Assembly: GCA_022841245.1 (NCBI GenBank)
Contig: JALHRW010000034.1
Span: 1 to 33,046, forward strand
Source: Planctomycetota bacterium
Lineage (GTDB): Bacteria; Planctomycetota; UBA11346
Length of the DNA: 33,046 bases
Reading direction: 5' to 3'
This document shows, one piece after another, positions 21,973-30,509 of the stretch. The translations under genes were made by a program, and so were the position numbers. Every line of letters starts with the position of its first letter. Positions within the stretch are counted from its first letter, which is position 1. The notes under the pieces were generated by a model. It was not told the origin of the DNA, made no database searches, and was given only the letters and a program-made list of their open reading frames with translations.

Positions 21973-23442
21973 ATGAGCGACTGCCCGGACGCGAAGCCCA
22001 CTGCCGCTGCCTTGGCCCGTCGGCTGCCCGCCGTCATCCAGGGTGGGATGGGTGTCTCCATCTCCAACTGGCGTCTGGCCAAGGCCGTATCGCAGGCCGG
22101 CGGCCTCGGGGTGATCTCCGGCACCGGTCTCGACCGGGTCGTCGCCTACCGCCTGCAGGAGGGTGACGCGGGCGGCCATCTGCGCCGCGTCATAGCCCGC
22201 TTCCCCATCCCTGCGGTCGCCGAACGCATCCTCAACCGCTGGTACGTCGCAGGCGGCATCACCCGTCCGGGCGCTTACCGCGCGACCGCCATGGTCGAGC
22301 ACGAGCCGCGCATCGACACCCTCGAACTGCTGGTGGTGGCCAACTTCGCCGAGGTCGCCCTGGCCAAGGAAGGGCACGACGGCGTCGTCGGCATCAACCT
22401 GCTGGAGAAGGTGCAGTCGCCGAATGTGGCCTCGCTCTATGGAGCGATGCTTGGTGGAGTCGACGCCGTACTGATGGGCGCCGGCATCCCGCGCGAGATC
22501 CCCGGAGTGCTGGACCGGCTCGCTGCGCACCAGGAGGCCAGCCTGATCCTCCGCGTCGAGGGCGCCCTGCCTGGCGAGACGACGCGCATCCGCTTCGATC
22601 CGCGGTGCATCGTCGGCGACATCCCGCCGCCGGTGTTCCGCCCGCCGTTCCTCGCCGTCATCACCTCCGATATTCTCGCCCAGGCGCTGCTGCGCTCGAC
22701 CGATGGCGGCGTCGACGGCTTCGTCGTCGAAGGTCCGACCGCCGGCGGCCACAACGCCCCGCCGCGCAACCATAACGAACCGCTCAACGCCCGTGGCGAG
22801 CCGGTCTACGGACCGCGCGACCACGCCGATCTGGTCAAGCTGGCCAAGCTCGGCCGTCCGTTCTGGCTGGCTGGTGGCTTCGGCACCCCCGAAGGTCTGG
22901 CCAAGGCGCAGGCCGCCGGCGCGCAGGGCGTGCAGATCGGCACCATCCTCGCGCTGAGCGAGGAGTCGGGTCTGCGGCCCGACCTCAAGGCGCAGGTCCT
23001 CGGCCTGGTTCGCGATGGCAAGGCCGGGGTCTTCACCGACCGTCTCGCCTCGCCCACCGGCTTCCCCTTCAAGGTCGCCGAGGTCCCGGGCACGTTGTCG
23101 GATCCCGCGGTCTACGCCTCGCGCACGCGCATCTGCAACCTCGGCTACCTGCGCATGCCCTATCGTCTGGAGAACGGCAAGCTCGGCTGGCGCTGCGCTG
23201 CCGAGCCCGAAGCCGCCTTCATCGCCAAGGGCGGCGACCCGGCCGAACTGGTCGGGCGCAAATGCATCTGCAACGCCCTGATGTCGACTGCCGGCATGCC
23301 GCTGATCACCCCCGAGGGTGGCCGCGAGCTGCCGCTGGTGACTGCCGGCGACTGCGTGGCCAAGCTGGCCGACGCGGTGCCCAGCCTCGATGGCTACAAG
23401 GCCGCCGACGTCTGCGGACTCGGGACGCCGGTCCGGACCTGA
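21973..23442 (+). CDS. Nitronate monooxygenase-family (2-nitropropane dioxygenase-like) FMN protein
   Basis: A 489-residue cytoplasmic TIM-barrel flavoprotein. It starts with VIQGGMGVSISNWRLAKAVS followed by QAGGLGVISGTGLD, the standard N-terminus of the family. Later come GVDAVLMGAGIPREIPG, VEGPTAGGHNAPPR (with the His of this motif), WLAGGFGTPEGL and GAQGVQIGTILALSEESGL, the FMN phosphate-binding part. Typical members have 310-360 residues; the extra C-terminal ~130 residues (LENGKLGWRCAAEPEAAF, GRKCICNALMSTAGM) with several cysteines mark a longer subgroup common in environmental bacteria whose reaction is not known. FabK-like enoyl reductase activity is an alternative. Start ATG 21973 gives MSDCPDAKPT; an earlier start at 21928 adds unlikely sequence. 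It converges with the esterase gene, three bases apart. Confidence 0.85.
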   Translation: MSDCPDAKPTAAALARRLPAVIQGGMGVSISNWRLAKAVSQAGGLGVISGTGLDRVVAYRLQEGDAGGHLRRVIARFPIPAVAERILNRWYVAGGITRPGAYRATAMVEHEPRIDTLELLVVANFAEVALAKEGHDGVVGINLLEKVQSPNVASLYGAMLGGVDAVLMGAGIPREIPGVLDRLAAHQEASLILRVEGALPGETTRIRFDPRCIVGDIPPPVFRPPFLAVITSDILAQALLRSTDGGVDGFVVEGPTAGGHNAPPRNHNEPLNARGEPVYGPRDHADLVKLAKLGRPFWLAGGFGTPEGLAKAQAAGAQGVQIGTILALSEESGLRPDLKAQVLGLVRDGKAGVFTDRLASPTGFPFKVAEVPGTLSDPAVYASRTRICNLGYLRMPYRLENGKLGWRCAAEPEAAFIAKGGDPAELVGRKCICNALMSTAGMPLITPEGGRELPLVTAGDCVAKLADAVPSLDGYKAADVCGLGTPVRT

Positions 23443-23445
23443 CGG

Positions 23446-24555
23446 TCAGCCGGGCAGTTCGGCTGCGGTCGCCGCGAAGATCGCGCTCCAATCCGCCGGG
23501 CAGAGGCAGTGCGGCCCGACCCGATACGCGTAACGCAGCACCTTGCCATCCGGACCCGAACCCAGTGCCGGCATGGCCGCAGGCGGCGTAGCTCCGCTGC
23601 CGAGCAGCCGCCACGCCGGGGCCGCGGCCTGCAGAGTGCGCAGCTGCCCGCACTGATCCGCCCAGTCATCGTCCTCGGCGTTGGTCAGCAGCACGGGGCG
23701 CGGCGCGATGCAGGCCAGCAGCTGATGCATGTCGACCGGCACCGCCTGCGCGTCCGGGCCGAGGCGAGGATGGAACCAGTGGGTGAAGGACAGGATTTGC
23801 GCCAGCGTTTCAGCGCCTGGCGAAGTCTCGCGGAAGGTGCCAGCGCCGCCGCTGCCGCTGCCGTTGGCCACCACCATGGCCAGGCGCGGATCGCGCGCCG
23901 TGGCCAGCAGTGCGGTCTTGCCCAGGCGCGAGTGCCCGACCGAGACCAGTCGCGACGCATCGACGCGGCGGTCACGCACCAGCAGGTCGACCAGGCGCGA
24001 GAGCAGCCACGCCCAGGCCGAAATGGCACCGGCATCGGCGGCGAAGCCGCCATCGCGCCACGTCCGTGACAGCGCCGGCCCGTCCGCGGTGTCGGGTTCG
24101 AGCTCGCCATAGAAAGCGGTGCACAGGCCCCAACCGCGCTTGAGGATGCCCTCAACGCACCAGCTGTAGCCAGCGCGGCCACGGTCGGATTGCAGGGTCG
24201 CGCCGCGGGAGCTGATCCCGCTGGGCTGCGGCACCTCATTGGCGCCGACGATCGAGTGGTTGCCAAGAAAGTTGAGGCCGACGTAGCACGGCGCCGCCGC
24301 CACGCCGCGTGGCAGGCAGAGCAGCACCGCCAACGGCTTGACGCCTGGCCACACCGTGATCCGCCAGTGCTCCCAGGTCCCGTGCTTCAGCTCGCCGCCG
24401 GCCAGGCGTTCGGCGCTGATCGCCGGCGCCGCCGGAGCATGGCCGTAGACATGGCTGGCGAGCAGCTCAAGCAAGGCGGGGCGGAAGACCTCGCGCCAGG
24501 TGGTCGGATCGACGGCACGGCGGCCGTCGGGCAGGGTCAGGACGTCGGGTAGCAT
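23446..24555 (-). CDS. CE15-like glucuronoyl esterase / alpha-beta hydrolase
   Basis: A 369-residue alpha/beta hydrolase without a signal peptide. The nucleophile lies in VSVGHSRLGKTALLA (Ser about residue 209), the 'GxSRxGKxAL' motif of CE15 and related acetyl-xylan esterases. It also has GLNFLGNHS, an oxyanion-side motif, NGSGSGGAGTFRE after the nucleophile, FTHWFHPRL, and a C-terminal His in YRVGPHCLCPADW. CE15 enzymes cleave the ester between glucuronoxylan side chains and lignin; members without export signals may use other esters. ATG 24555 has GGAGG eight bases upstream, whereas the in-frame ATG 24570 touches it, so the shorter form is preferred. Beside it lies the copy of the metH 3' end. 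Confidence 0.82.
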   Translation of the reverse strand: MLPDVLTLPDGRRAVDPTTWREVFRPALLELLASHVYGHAPAAPAISAERLAGGELKHGTWEHWRITVWPGVKPLAVLLCLPRGVAAAPCYVGLNFLGNHSIVGANEVPQPSGISSRGATLQSDRGRAGYSWCVEGILKRGWGLCTAFYGELEPDTADGPALSRTWRDGGFAADAGAISAWAWLLSRLVDLLVRDRRVDASRLVSVGHSRLGKTALLATARDPRLAMVVANGSGSGGAGTFRETSPGAETLAQILSFTHWFHPRLGPDAQAVPVDMHQLLACIAPRPVLLTNAEDDDWADQCGQLRTLQAAAPAWRLLGSGATPPAAMPALGSGPDGKVLRYAYRVGPHCLCPADWSAIFAATAAELPG

Positions 24556-24575
24556 GCCGGCATCCTCCAACCTGC

Positions 24576-24619
24576 GCTCACGGATTGAAGCGCTTCGCCC
24601 CGGGTGATGCCCGATCAGG
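24576..24619 (+). repeat. Left copy of the metH 3'-end direct repeat
   Basis: These 44 bases align to 26827-26871 with four mismatches and one deleted base (40 of 45 columns identical by hand). The right-hand copy is the last ~14 codons of metH plus its stop. In this copy a one-base deletion breaks the frame, although the last residues still read PGAKRFNP-stop, against PGAKYFNL-stop in MetH. Weaker similarity may continue to about 24660. Confidence 0.8.
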
Positions 24620-24681
24620 CCTTGGCCGGTTCTGCGACTGCGTGCCGAGGACGTCTTCGTCGACGGGTCGCCACGAACGCG

Positions 24682-26625
24682 CTACTTAGGTCCAAGCACT
24701 ACGGCATTGCCGAGGATCGCAGTTTCCCATTGCCAATAGGGCGTCTTCAGATTGGCGAATTCGAAGCGGAGCTTTTTCACATTGGTCAGGTCGAGATCAA
24801 TGGCATCCGCCTTCTGCCCCATATCGCGCTGAGAGTTGTCCGCCTTGGTCACGGCGACCTGCTTGCCATCAAGAAGGATTTTCACCTCGATGCGGGCCCA
24901 GGCTCCGCTACGCACGCCGACATCCAGCAGCAGACGGGTGAATTTCTGGTCGATATCGTATTCGAGGACGCCCAGCTTCTGGGTGTTCTTGAGGCGGACG
25001 CCGAACCCGTACGGCACAGGCAGGTGCACGCGCCGAGTCTCCGGATTCGGTTCATAGCCATCCACATGGAGCATCAACGGTGCCCCTCGCTTGTCCGGCA
25101 CCGTGCTGGTGTTGGTCACGAGTTCCATCGGCGCATCATCGATCGTGGCGATGGAGCTTTTCAGGTCCGACAAGAGCGTGGCCGCGGCAGGCTTGGCGCC
25201 CATGCGAACCGCCTGTTCGACCACGGCCGAGCGATTCCCCCAGGCGTCCACAGCCTGAACGCCGACTTTCAGCTGCTGATCCCAGGAGTAGTTCGACAGG
25301 ACGATTTCAGGTTTCTCGGTGCGGTATTGCAGGTCGCCATCGACATACACGTAATAGGAGTAGATGCCGCTCGCATCGTTCGACGGCTTCCAGCTCAATT
25401 CAGCGCAATTTCCGGCACGCACGACCTTCGACTGGACATCCGTCGGAGCCGACGGTGGCACCTGCTCGACCTTGCCCCAGCGATTGAGCGCCAGGCGGCC
25501 GAACAGGTATGGCCCGCAACCATGTTGCATATTGCTGCTGAACAACACATCACTGATCGGGTCGTAGGTGAAACCATGGGCCCATACCATATCGTTGAGC
25601 GTTATGGGCAACTGGGCCAGCACATGCCAGGTCTCACCCCCGTCCAGCGTTTCCACAACCCTGTCCAAGCACAGCAGCAGCATATGCTTCTCGTCCTTGC
25701 CGAACACCGGCCCCGAGCGCACGAGCCGCTTCGTCATCCATTCGGCATCGGCGGGGAAGGGCTTGCCGACGACGGTCCACGTCAGGCCTTTGTCTGCGCT
25801 GGTGTAGATGCCGGTGGAATGCAGCCAATAGACCTTGTTCTTGAAACGCACGCTCATGCCGTCGAATCTGCCGGGTTTCCCGTCGGCTCCGAGGCGCGTC
25901 GGCTGCGGTACCTCCGTAAACGTCTTGCAGGAGTCCTCGGTACGCACCAGCTTCGGGCCTTGGAACAACATGACGTCATCGTCCATCACGGCGATGCTCA
26001 GCGTATTGATCTGCTGGTTGATCTCATCCGGGAATTTGGTGAAGCTGTCTCCGCCGTCGCGACTGATATGCATCGCCGGACGCGAGCAATGATGCCGGCC
26101 CACGATCAGCTTCCCATCCCCATCCCAGTTGATTTGACCATCTTCGAATCCATATGGGATATTGAACTTCAGATGCTTCCAGGTCGCACCGCTGTCCAAT
26201 GTGTATCCGCTCTGGTTCGATGAGAAGACCCTCACTTTCGAACCATCGGGGTGGGCGAAGATGGCGGTGGTCGATTCATTGAAGCCCCACACCAGCGCCT
26301 CCTTGTCGATCACCTCGTACGTCTGCCCGCAATCCGTGCTGACCCACACCATGCCCGACAGGACATACAGCCGGCCATTGGTCCGATCGACGCTGAACTT
26401 CGGAGCCGGAATTGCTCCCCCATCGAGCCGCTTGCCGGGGAACTGCTTTTTGGCCTGCTCATACGCCGCCGCCAAGCGCGGGGCCAGGGCGGTCCATTGG
26501 GCGGGCGCCGGCGGAACCCAACCCTGCATCGAGAATGGTTGTTCGCCGCCGTGCAATGCGAGCGGCATGAGCGAGAGGCATGCTGCGCTGCTGACCAGAT
26601 GGCGCAGAGATAGGTTCCAGAGCAT
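24682..26625 (-). CDS. Secreted BNR/Asp-box beta-propeller protein with Fn3 and NPCBM-like domains
   Basis: A 647-residue exported protein. The signal peptide covers about residues 1-27 (SAACLSLMPLALHGG). The propeller (about 70-390) shows at least six Asp-box motifs of the form SxDxGxTW: STDCGQTY (96-103), TLDSGATW (142-149), SRDGGDSF (188-195), and later TEDSCKTF, SADKGLTW and TLDGGETW. This is the fold of sialidases and Vps10-like proteins; sialidase arginines cannot be confirmed. A fibronectin-type III domain follows (PPSAPTDVQSK to VQAVDAWGNRSA), and the last ~130 residues resemble NPCBM carbohydrate-binding domains (LGVLEYDIDQKFTRLLLDVG, VKILLDGKQVA, KKLRFEFAN). It probably binds or trims glycans outside the cell. 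Base composition is clearly less GC-rich than all neighbours. ATG 26625 follows AAGGA at a good distance. Confidence 0.8.
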   Translation of the reverse strand: MLWNLSLRHLVSSAACLSLMPLALHGGEQPFSMQGWVPPAPAQWTALAPRLAAAYEQAKKQFPGKRLDGGAIPAPKFSVDRTNGRLYVLSGMVWVSTDCGQTYEVIDKEALVWGFNESTTAIFAHPDGSKVRVFSSNQSGYTLDSGATWKHLKFNIPYGFEDGQINWDGDGKLIVGRHHCSRPAMHISRDGGDSFTKFPDEINQQINTLSIAVMDDDVMLFQGPKLVRTEDSCKTFTEVPQPTRLGADGKPGRFDGMSVRFKNKVYWLHSTGIYTSADKGLTWTVVGKPFPADAEWMTKRLVRSGPVFGKDEKHMLLLCLDRVVETLDGGETWHVLAQLPITLNDMVWAHGFTYDPISDVLFSSNMQHGCGPYLFGRLALNRWGKVEQVPPSAPTDVQSKVVRAGNCAELSWKPSNDASGIYSYYVYVDGDLQYRTEKPEIVLSNYSWDQQLKVGVQAVDAWGNRSAVVEQAVRMGAKPAAATLLSDLKSSIATIDDAPMELVTNTSTVPDKRGAPLMLHVDGYEPNPETRRVHLPVPYGFGVRLKNTQKLGVLEYDIDQKFTRLLLDVGVRSGAWARIEVKILLDGKQVAVTKADNSQRDMGQKADAIDLDLTNVKKLRFEFANLKTPYWQWETAILGNAVVLGPK

Positions 26626-26826
26626 ACGCGGTTCCTTGTACGTGATTCGTGGTCGTCGTACTCGAATGTGGCGATGGCCTGTTTGTGACTTCCGAAGACT
26701 CAACTCGCAGCGTGGCGTTCGGCGTGGGATCGGAAATGAATAAATAGGTTTATGGACCGCAAGAAAACCACATCGTGGATTGGAGCCGTGCTCTCGCTCG
26801 CGGCTCGGCGCGGCCGAGTCAACACA

Positions 26827-26871
26827 GCTCACAGATTGAAGTACTTCGCCCCGGGATGATGCACGATCAGG
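26827..26871 (+). repeat. Right copy of the metH 3'-end direct repeat
   Basis: This is the native 3' end of metH on the minus strand, including the stop at 26829-26831 and encoding IVHHPGAKYFNL. It is repeated in the same orientation at 24576-24619, on the far side of the low-GC segment. Confidence 0.8.
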
Positions 26872-29800
26872 GCACTGGTGCTCTGCTCGGGCACCAGCTG
26901 GTGTTCTTCGCTGAGCTTGATGCCGGCCTCCTCCCACTGCAGCAGGCGCTGCAGGATGAGCTGGTCCTCGAGGCGCGGGCAGGCGGGATAGCCGAAGCTG
27001 TAGCGGCTGCCCTGATACCCCTGGGTGAACAGGTCGGCGATGTCCATGGCGTCGTCGCCAGCGATGCCCAGCTGCTGGCGCACGCGCTTGTGCCAGTATT
27101 CGGCCAGTGCCTCGGCCATCTCGACGCTGAAGCCGTGGGCGTAGAGGTACTCCTGGTAGCTGTCGGCGGCGAACAGCCGCTCGGTCCAGCGCGAAGCCGC
27201 CTCGCCCATGGTGACGACGTGGAAGGCGATGACGTCGCGGGCGCCATTGGCCCAGGCGGCGGCCGGGATGAAGGCCTGCTCGTCAGCAAGCGGAGCGGCG
27301 CCGCGCGGACGGAACCAGTCGGCGATGCACAGGTGGCGGTTGGAGTCGTCGGTCTGCCGCGGCAGGTGGAAACGCGCGGCTTCGGCGCCGCTCACCGGGT
27401 CGAAGAGGATGACGTCATTGCGCTCGCTGGCGCAGGGCCAGTAGCCGTAGACCACCGCCGGCTGGAGATGCCCGTGCTTGGCCGCCTCGGCGATCAGCCG
27501 CTTGAGCACCGGCGTCGCCTCGCGGTCGACCATCTCCTGCCACTGCGCTTTCGACAGGGTCTGGCCCTGGCGGAAGCCCCACTGGCCGCGGAACAGGGCG
27601 TTGGGGTTGAGGTAGTTGGCGATCGTCGCCAGTTCGAGCTCGTCGGCGCGGACGATGCGGCGACCCCAGAACGGCGGCTGCGGGATGCGCGGCGGCGGCG
27701 GGGTGTTGGTCGGGACGTAGGCCTCGCCGGCCTTGAGCTTGGCCTCCATCTCCTCGAAGGCGGTCAGCCTGGTGCGTTCACGCGGCGCACGGGTGGTCAG
27801 GGTGCGCTTCTCCTCCGGCACCTGGCCGCACAGCTCCTCCATCAGGTTGAGGCCCTCGAAGGCGTCGCTGGCGTACCACACCTGGCAGTCGTCGCGCGCG
27901 CGCTGGCCGCGGCGGTAGGAGGCGCGCAGGTCGTGCTCGACGTAGGCGCGGTTGAGCGCCGCGCCGCCGCACACCACCGGCAGGCGGTAGCCGCGCTCGC
28001 ACATCCACTCGAGGTTCTCCTTCATCACCACCGTCGACTTGACCAGCAGGCCGGACAGGCCGATGGCGTCGGGGCGATGCTTCTCGACCGCGGCGACGAT
28101 GTCCTCGATCGGCTGCTTGATGCCGAGGTTGATGACGCGGTAGCCGTTGTTGGTCAGGATGATGTCGACCAGGTTCTTGCCGATGTCGTGCACGTCGCCG
28201 CGCACCGTGGCCAGGACCAGGGTGCCCTTCTGGCTGCCGGCGACGCGCTCCATGCGCGGTTCGAGGTGCTTCACCGCCAGCTTCATCGTCTCGGCCGACT
28301 GCAGCACGAATGGCAGCTGCATCTTGCCTGAGCCGAACAGTTCGCCGACCGTCTTCATGCCGGCGAGCAGGAACTCGTTGATGATCTTCAGCGGCGGGTG
28401 GCTCAGCAGCGCCTCGTCGAGATCCTTGTCGATGCCGACCTTCTTGCCGTCGATGATGCGCTTGGCCAGCCGCTGCTCGATCGGCAGGGCGGCGATCTCC
28501 GCCTCGGACTGCACCGGGCCGGTGGCCTTGGTGAAGTGGTTGACGAAGACGTGCAGCGGATCGTGGGTGGGCGTGCGCCGGTCGTAGATCAGGTCGCGCG
28601 CCATCGCCACCTCGTCGGCGGGGATGCGCTCGATCGGGATGATCTTCGAGGCGTTGACGATGGCGGAGGTCAGGCCGCGCTTGATCGCCTCGTCGAGGTA
28701 GACCGAGTTGAGCACCTGGCGGGCGTAGGGCTTCACCCCGAAGCTGATGTTCGACAGGCCGAGGATGTAGCCGGCGTCGGGCAGGCGCTGCTTCAGCAGC
28801 TCGATCGCCTCCAGCGTCCACAGGCCGAGCTTGCGCGTATCCTCGTCGCCCTGGGTGATGGGGAAGGTCAGCAGGTCGAAGAGGATCGAACTGCCGGGGA
28901 TGCCGTGGCGTTCGGTGATCAGCTTGTAGAGGCGCTCGGCGATGGCGAGCTTGCGCTCGACCGACTTGGCCATGCCGGCCTCGCGGTCCTCGTCGATGGT
29001 CAGCGCGACCAGCGCGGCGCCGTGGCGCTTGGCCAGCCGGCAGACCTTGTCGAGCTTCTCCTCGCCGTCCTCCAGATTGACCGAGTTGATGATGGCGCGG
29101 CCACCGAGGCGCTTGAGCGCGATCTCCATCACGTCGCTCTGGGTCGAGTCGACCATGATCGGGATCTGCACGGCGGTGGCGAAGCGGCCCATCACCGCGT
29201 CCATGTCCTTGCGCTCGTCGCGGCCGGTCCACGCCACCGACACGTCGAGCACATGGCAGCCTTCGGCGACCTGCTCCTGGGCGAGGTGGACCATGCCGTC
29301 GAAGTCGTCCTTGAACAGCAGTTCGCGGAAGGCTTTCGAGCCGGTGGCGTTGGTGCGTTCGCCGACGATGAGCAGGCCGGTGTCCTGCTTGATCGTCGCG
29401 GCGGTGTACAGGCTGGAGAGCTGGGCCGGGAAGCTGTCGCGGCGCTTCTGCCCGGGGGCGGCGCCGTGCAGGCGGTCGGCTACCGCCTTGATGTGCGCCG
29501 GCGTGGTGCCGCAGCATCCACCGATCAGATTGACGCCGTAGTCCTTGACGAAGCGCTCGTGCCAGTGCGCCAGCTCGTCTGGGGTGAGGTCGTAGACCGC
29601 CTTGCCGCCTTCGTTGCGCGGCAGCCCGGCGTTGGGCAGGCAGGAGACCCAGCGCGTGGCGCCGGCCGCCAGCGTGCGGATGTGCGAGTCCATCAGGTCG
29701 GGGCCGGTGGCGCAGTTGACGCCGACGATGTCGACCGGGAGCGACTCCAGTGCGGTCAGCGCGCCGGCGATGTCGGTGCCGGTCAGCATGGTGCCGAACG

Positions 29801-30509
29801 CCTCGATCGTCACCTGGGCCTGGATCGGCACCTCGCGGCCGAGGTCGGCCATGGCCGCGCGGGCGCCGAAGATGGCGGCGCGCACCTGCAGGATGTCCTG
29901 CGCCGTCTCGATCAGGATGAGGTCGACGCCGCCGCGCAGCAGGCCGCGGGAGCCGACCCGATAGCTTTCGACCAGCGCATCGAACGCGATGTGGCCGAGC
30001 GACGGCATCTTGGTGCCGGAGCCCAGCGCTCCGGCGGCGAAGCGCGGCCGCTGCGCAGTCGAGAAGTCGTCGCAGGCGGAGCGCGCGGCGCGGCCGGCCA
30101 GCTCGGACAGCTGCTCGGCCTGGTCGGCGAGGGCGAACTCGGCCAGGGCGTGCGGGACGGCATTGAACGAGTGCGTCTCGACCACGTCGGCGCCGGCTTG
30201 CAGGTAGCGGCGGTGGATGGTGCCGGCGATCTCCGGCCGGGTACGATGGATCAGCTCGACGCAGCCGTCCTGGGCGCCGGTGCCGAGGTCGCTCGGCGCG
30301 AGATCGAACTTGAACAACTCGGTGCCGAAGCCGCCGTCGTAAATCAGCACCCGCTCGCGCAGCGCGGCGAGGAAGGGGAACTTCGCGGCCCGCGCGTCGC
30401 GGCGGTAGCCGAGGTGGTTGACGACCTCGCGGGGGTCGAGGCGCGGCACTCCGCCGTGGTGCGGGCAGAGGGGGTCGCAGATGTGGCCGGGCTGGTCGTG
30501 GGAGATCAT
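26829..30509 (-). CDS. metH: Cobalamin-dependent methionine synthase
   Basis: A full-length 1226-residue cytoplasmic enzyme that transfers a methyl group from methyltetrahydrofolate to homocysteine through cobalamin. All four modules are present in order. The homocysteine module (about 45-345) has the zinc cysteines in VGVNCATGPD and LIGGCCGTTPAHI. The folate module (about 370-630) has LIVGERTNATGSKAFRELL and PIMVDSTQSDVMEIALK. The B12 module (about 650-900) has the DVHDIGKNLVD motif, whose His ligates cobalt. The reactivation module to the C-terminus has RYSFGYPACPRLEDQ, which binds SAM, and ends HHPGAKYFNL. A short N-terminal extension contains CDPLCPHHGG. ATG 30509 overlaps the regulator stop (ATGA); a longer frame to 30731 is antisense-like noise. 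Part of the 3' end is duplicated at 24576. Confidence 0.97.
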   Translation of the reverse strand: MISHDQPGHICDPLCPHHGGVPRLDPREVVNHLGYRRDARAAKFPFLAALRERVLIYDGGFGTELFKFDLAPSDLGTGAQDGCVELIHRTRPEIAGTIHRRYLQAGADVVETHSFNAVPHALAEFALADQAEQLSELAGRAARSACDDFSTAQRPRFAAGALGSGTKMPSLGHIAFDALVESYRVGSRGLLRGGVDLILIETAQDILQVRAAIFGARAAMADLGREVPIQAQVTIEAFGTMLTGTDIAGALTALESLPVDIVGVNCATGPDLMDSHIRTLAAGATRWVSCLPNAGLPRNEGGKAVYDLTPDELAHWHERFVKDYGVNLIGGCCGTTPAHIKAVADRLHGAAPGQKRRDSFPAQLSSLYTAATIKQDTGLLIVGERTNATGSKAFRELLFKDDFDGMVHLAQEQVAEGCHVLDVSVAWTGRDERKDMDAVMGRFATAVQIPIMVDSTQSDVMEIALKRLGGRAIINSVNLEDGEEKLDKVCRLAKRHGAALVALTIDEDREAGMAKSVERKLAIAERLYKLITERHGIPGSSILFDLLTFPITQGDEDTRKLGLWTLEAIELLKQRLPDAGYILGLSNISFGVKPYARQVLNSVYLDEAIKRGLTSAIVNASKIIPIERIPADEVAMARDLIYDRRTPTHDPLHVFVNHFTKATGPVQSEAEIAALPIEQRLAKRIIDGKKVGIDKDLDEALLSHPPLKIINEFLLAGMKTVGELFGSGKMQLPFVLQSAETMKLAVKHLEPRMERVAGSQKGTLVLATVRGDVHDIGKNLVDIILTNNGYRVINLGIKQPIEDIVAAVEKHRPDAIGLSGLLVKSTVVMKENLEWMCERGYRLPVVCGGAALNRAYVEHDLRASYRRGQRARDDCQVWYASDAFEGLNLMEELCGQVPEEKRTLTTRAPRERTRLTAFEEMEAKLKAGEAYVPTNTPPPPRIPQPPFWGRRIVRADELELATIANYLNPNALFRGQWGFRQGQTLSKAQWQEMVDREATPVLKRLIAEAAKHGHLQPAVVYGYWPCASERNDVILFDPVSGAEAARFHLPRQTDDSNRHLCIADWFRPRGAAPLADEQAFIPAAAWANGARDVIAFHVVTMGEAASRWTERLFAADSYQEYLYAHGFSVEMAEALAEYWHKRVRQQLGIAGDDAMDIADLFTQGYQGSRYSFGYPACPRLEDQLILQRLLQWEEAGIKLSEEHQLVPEQSTSALIVHHPGAKYFNL

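Noticed and set aside
24604-26223. Plus-strand frame of 539 codons opposite the BNR protein gene
   Set aside because: Looks less biased than other shadows because the DNA is less GC-rich, but it is antisense to a gene with six Asp boxes and has no recognisable domain.
26626-26828. Promoter for the BNR gene in the A/T-rich gap before it
   Set aside because: Several hexamer-like matches exist (for example TTGCGG near 26758-26763 on the minus strand), but none stands out enough to annotate; only the A/T richness is clear.
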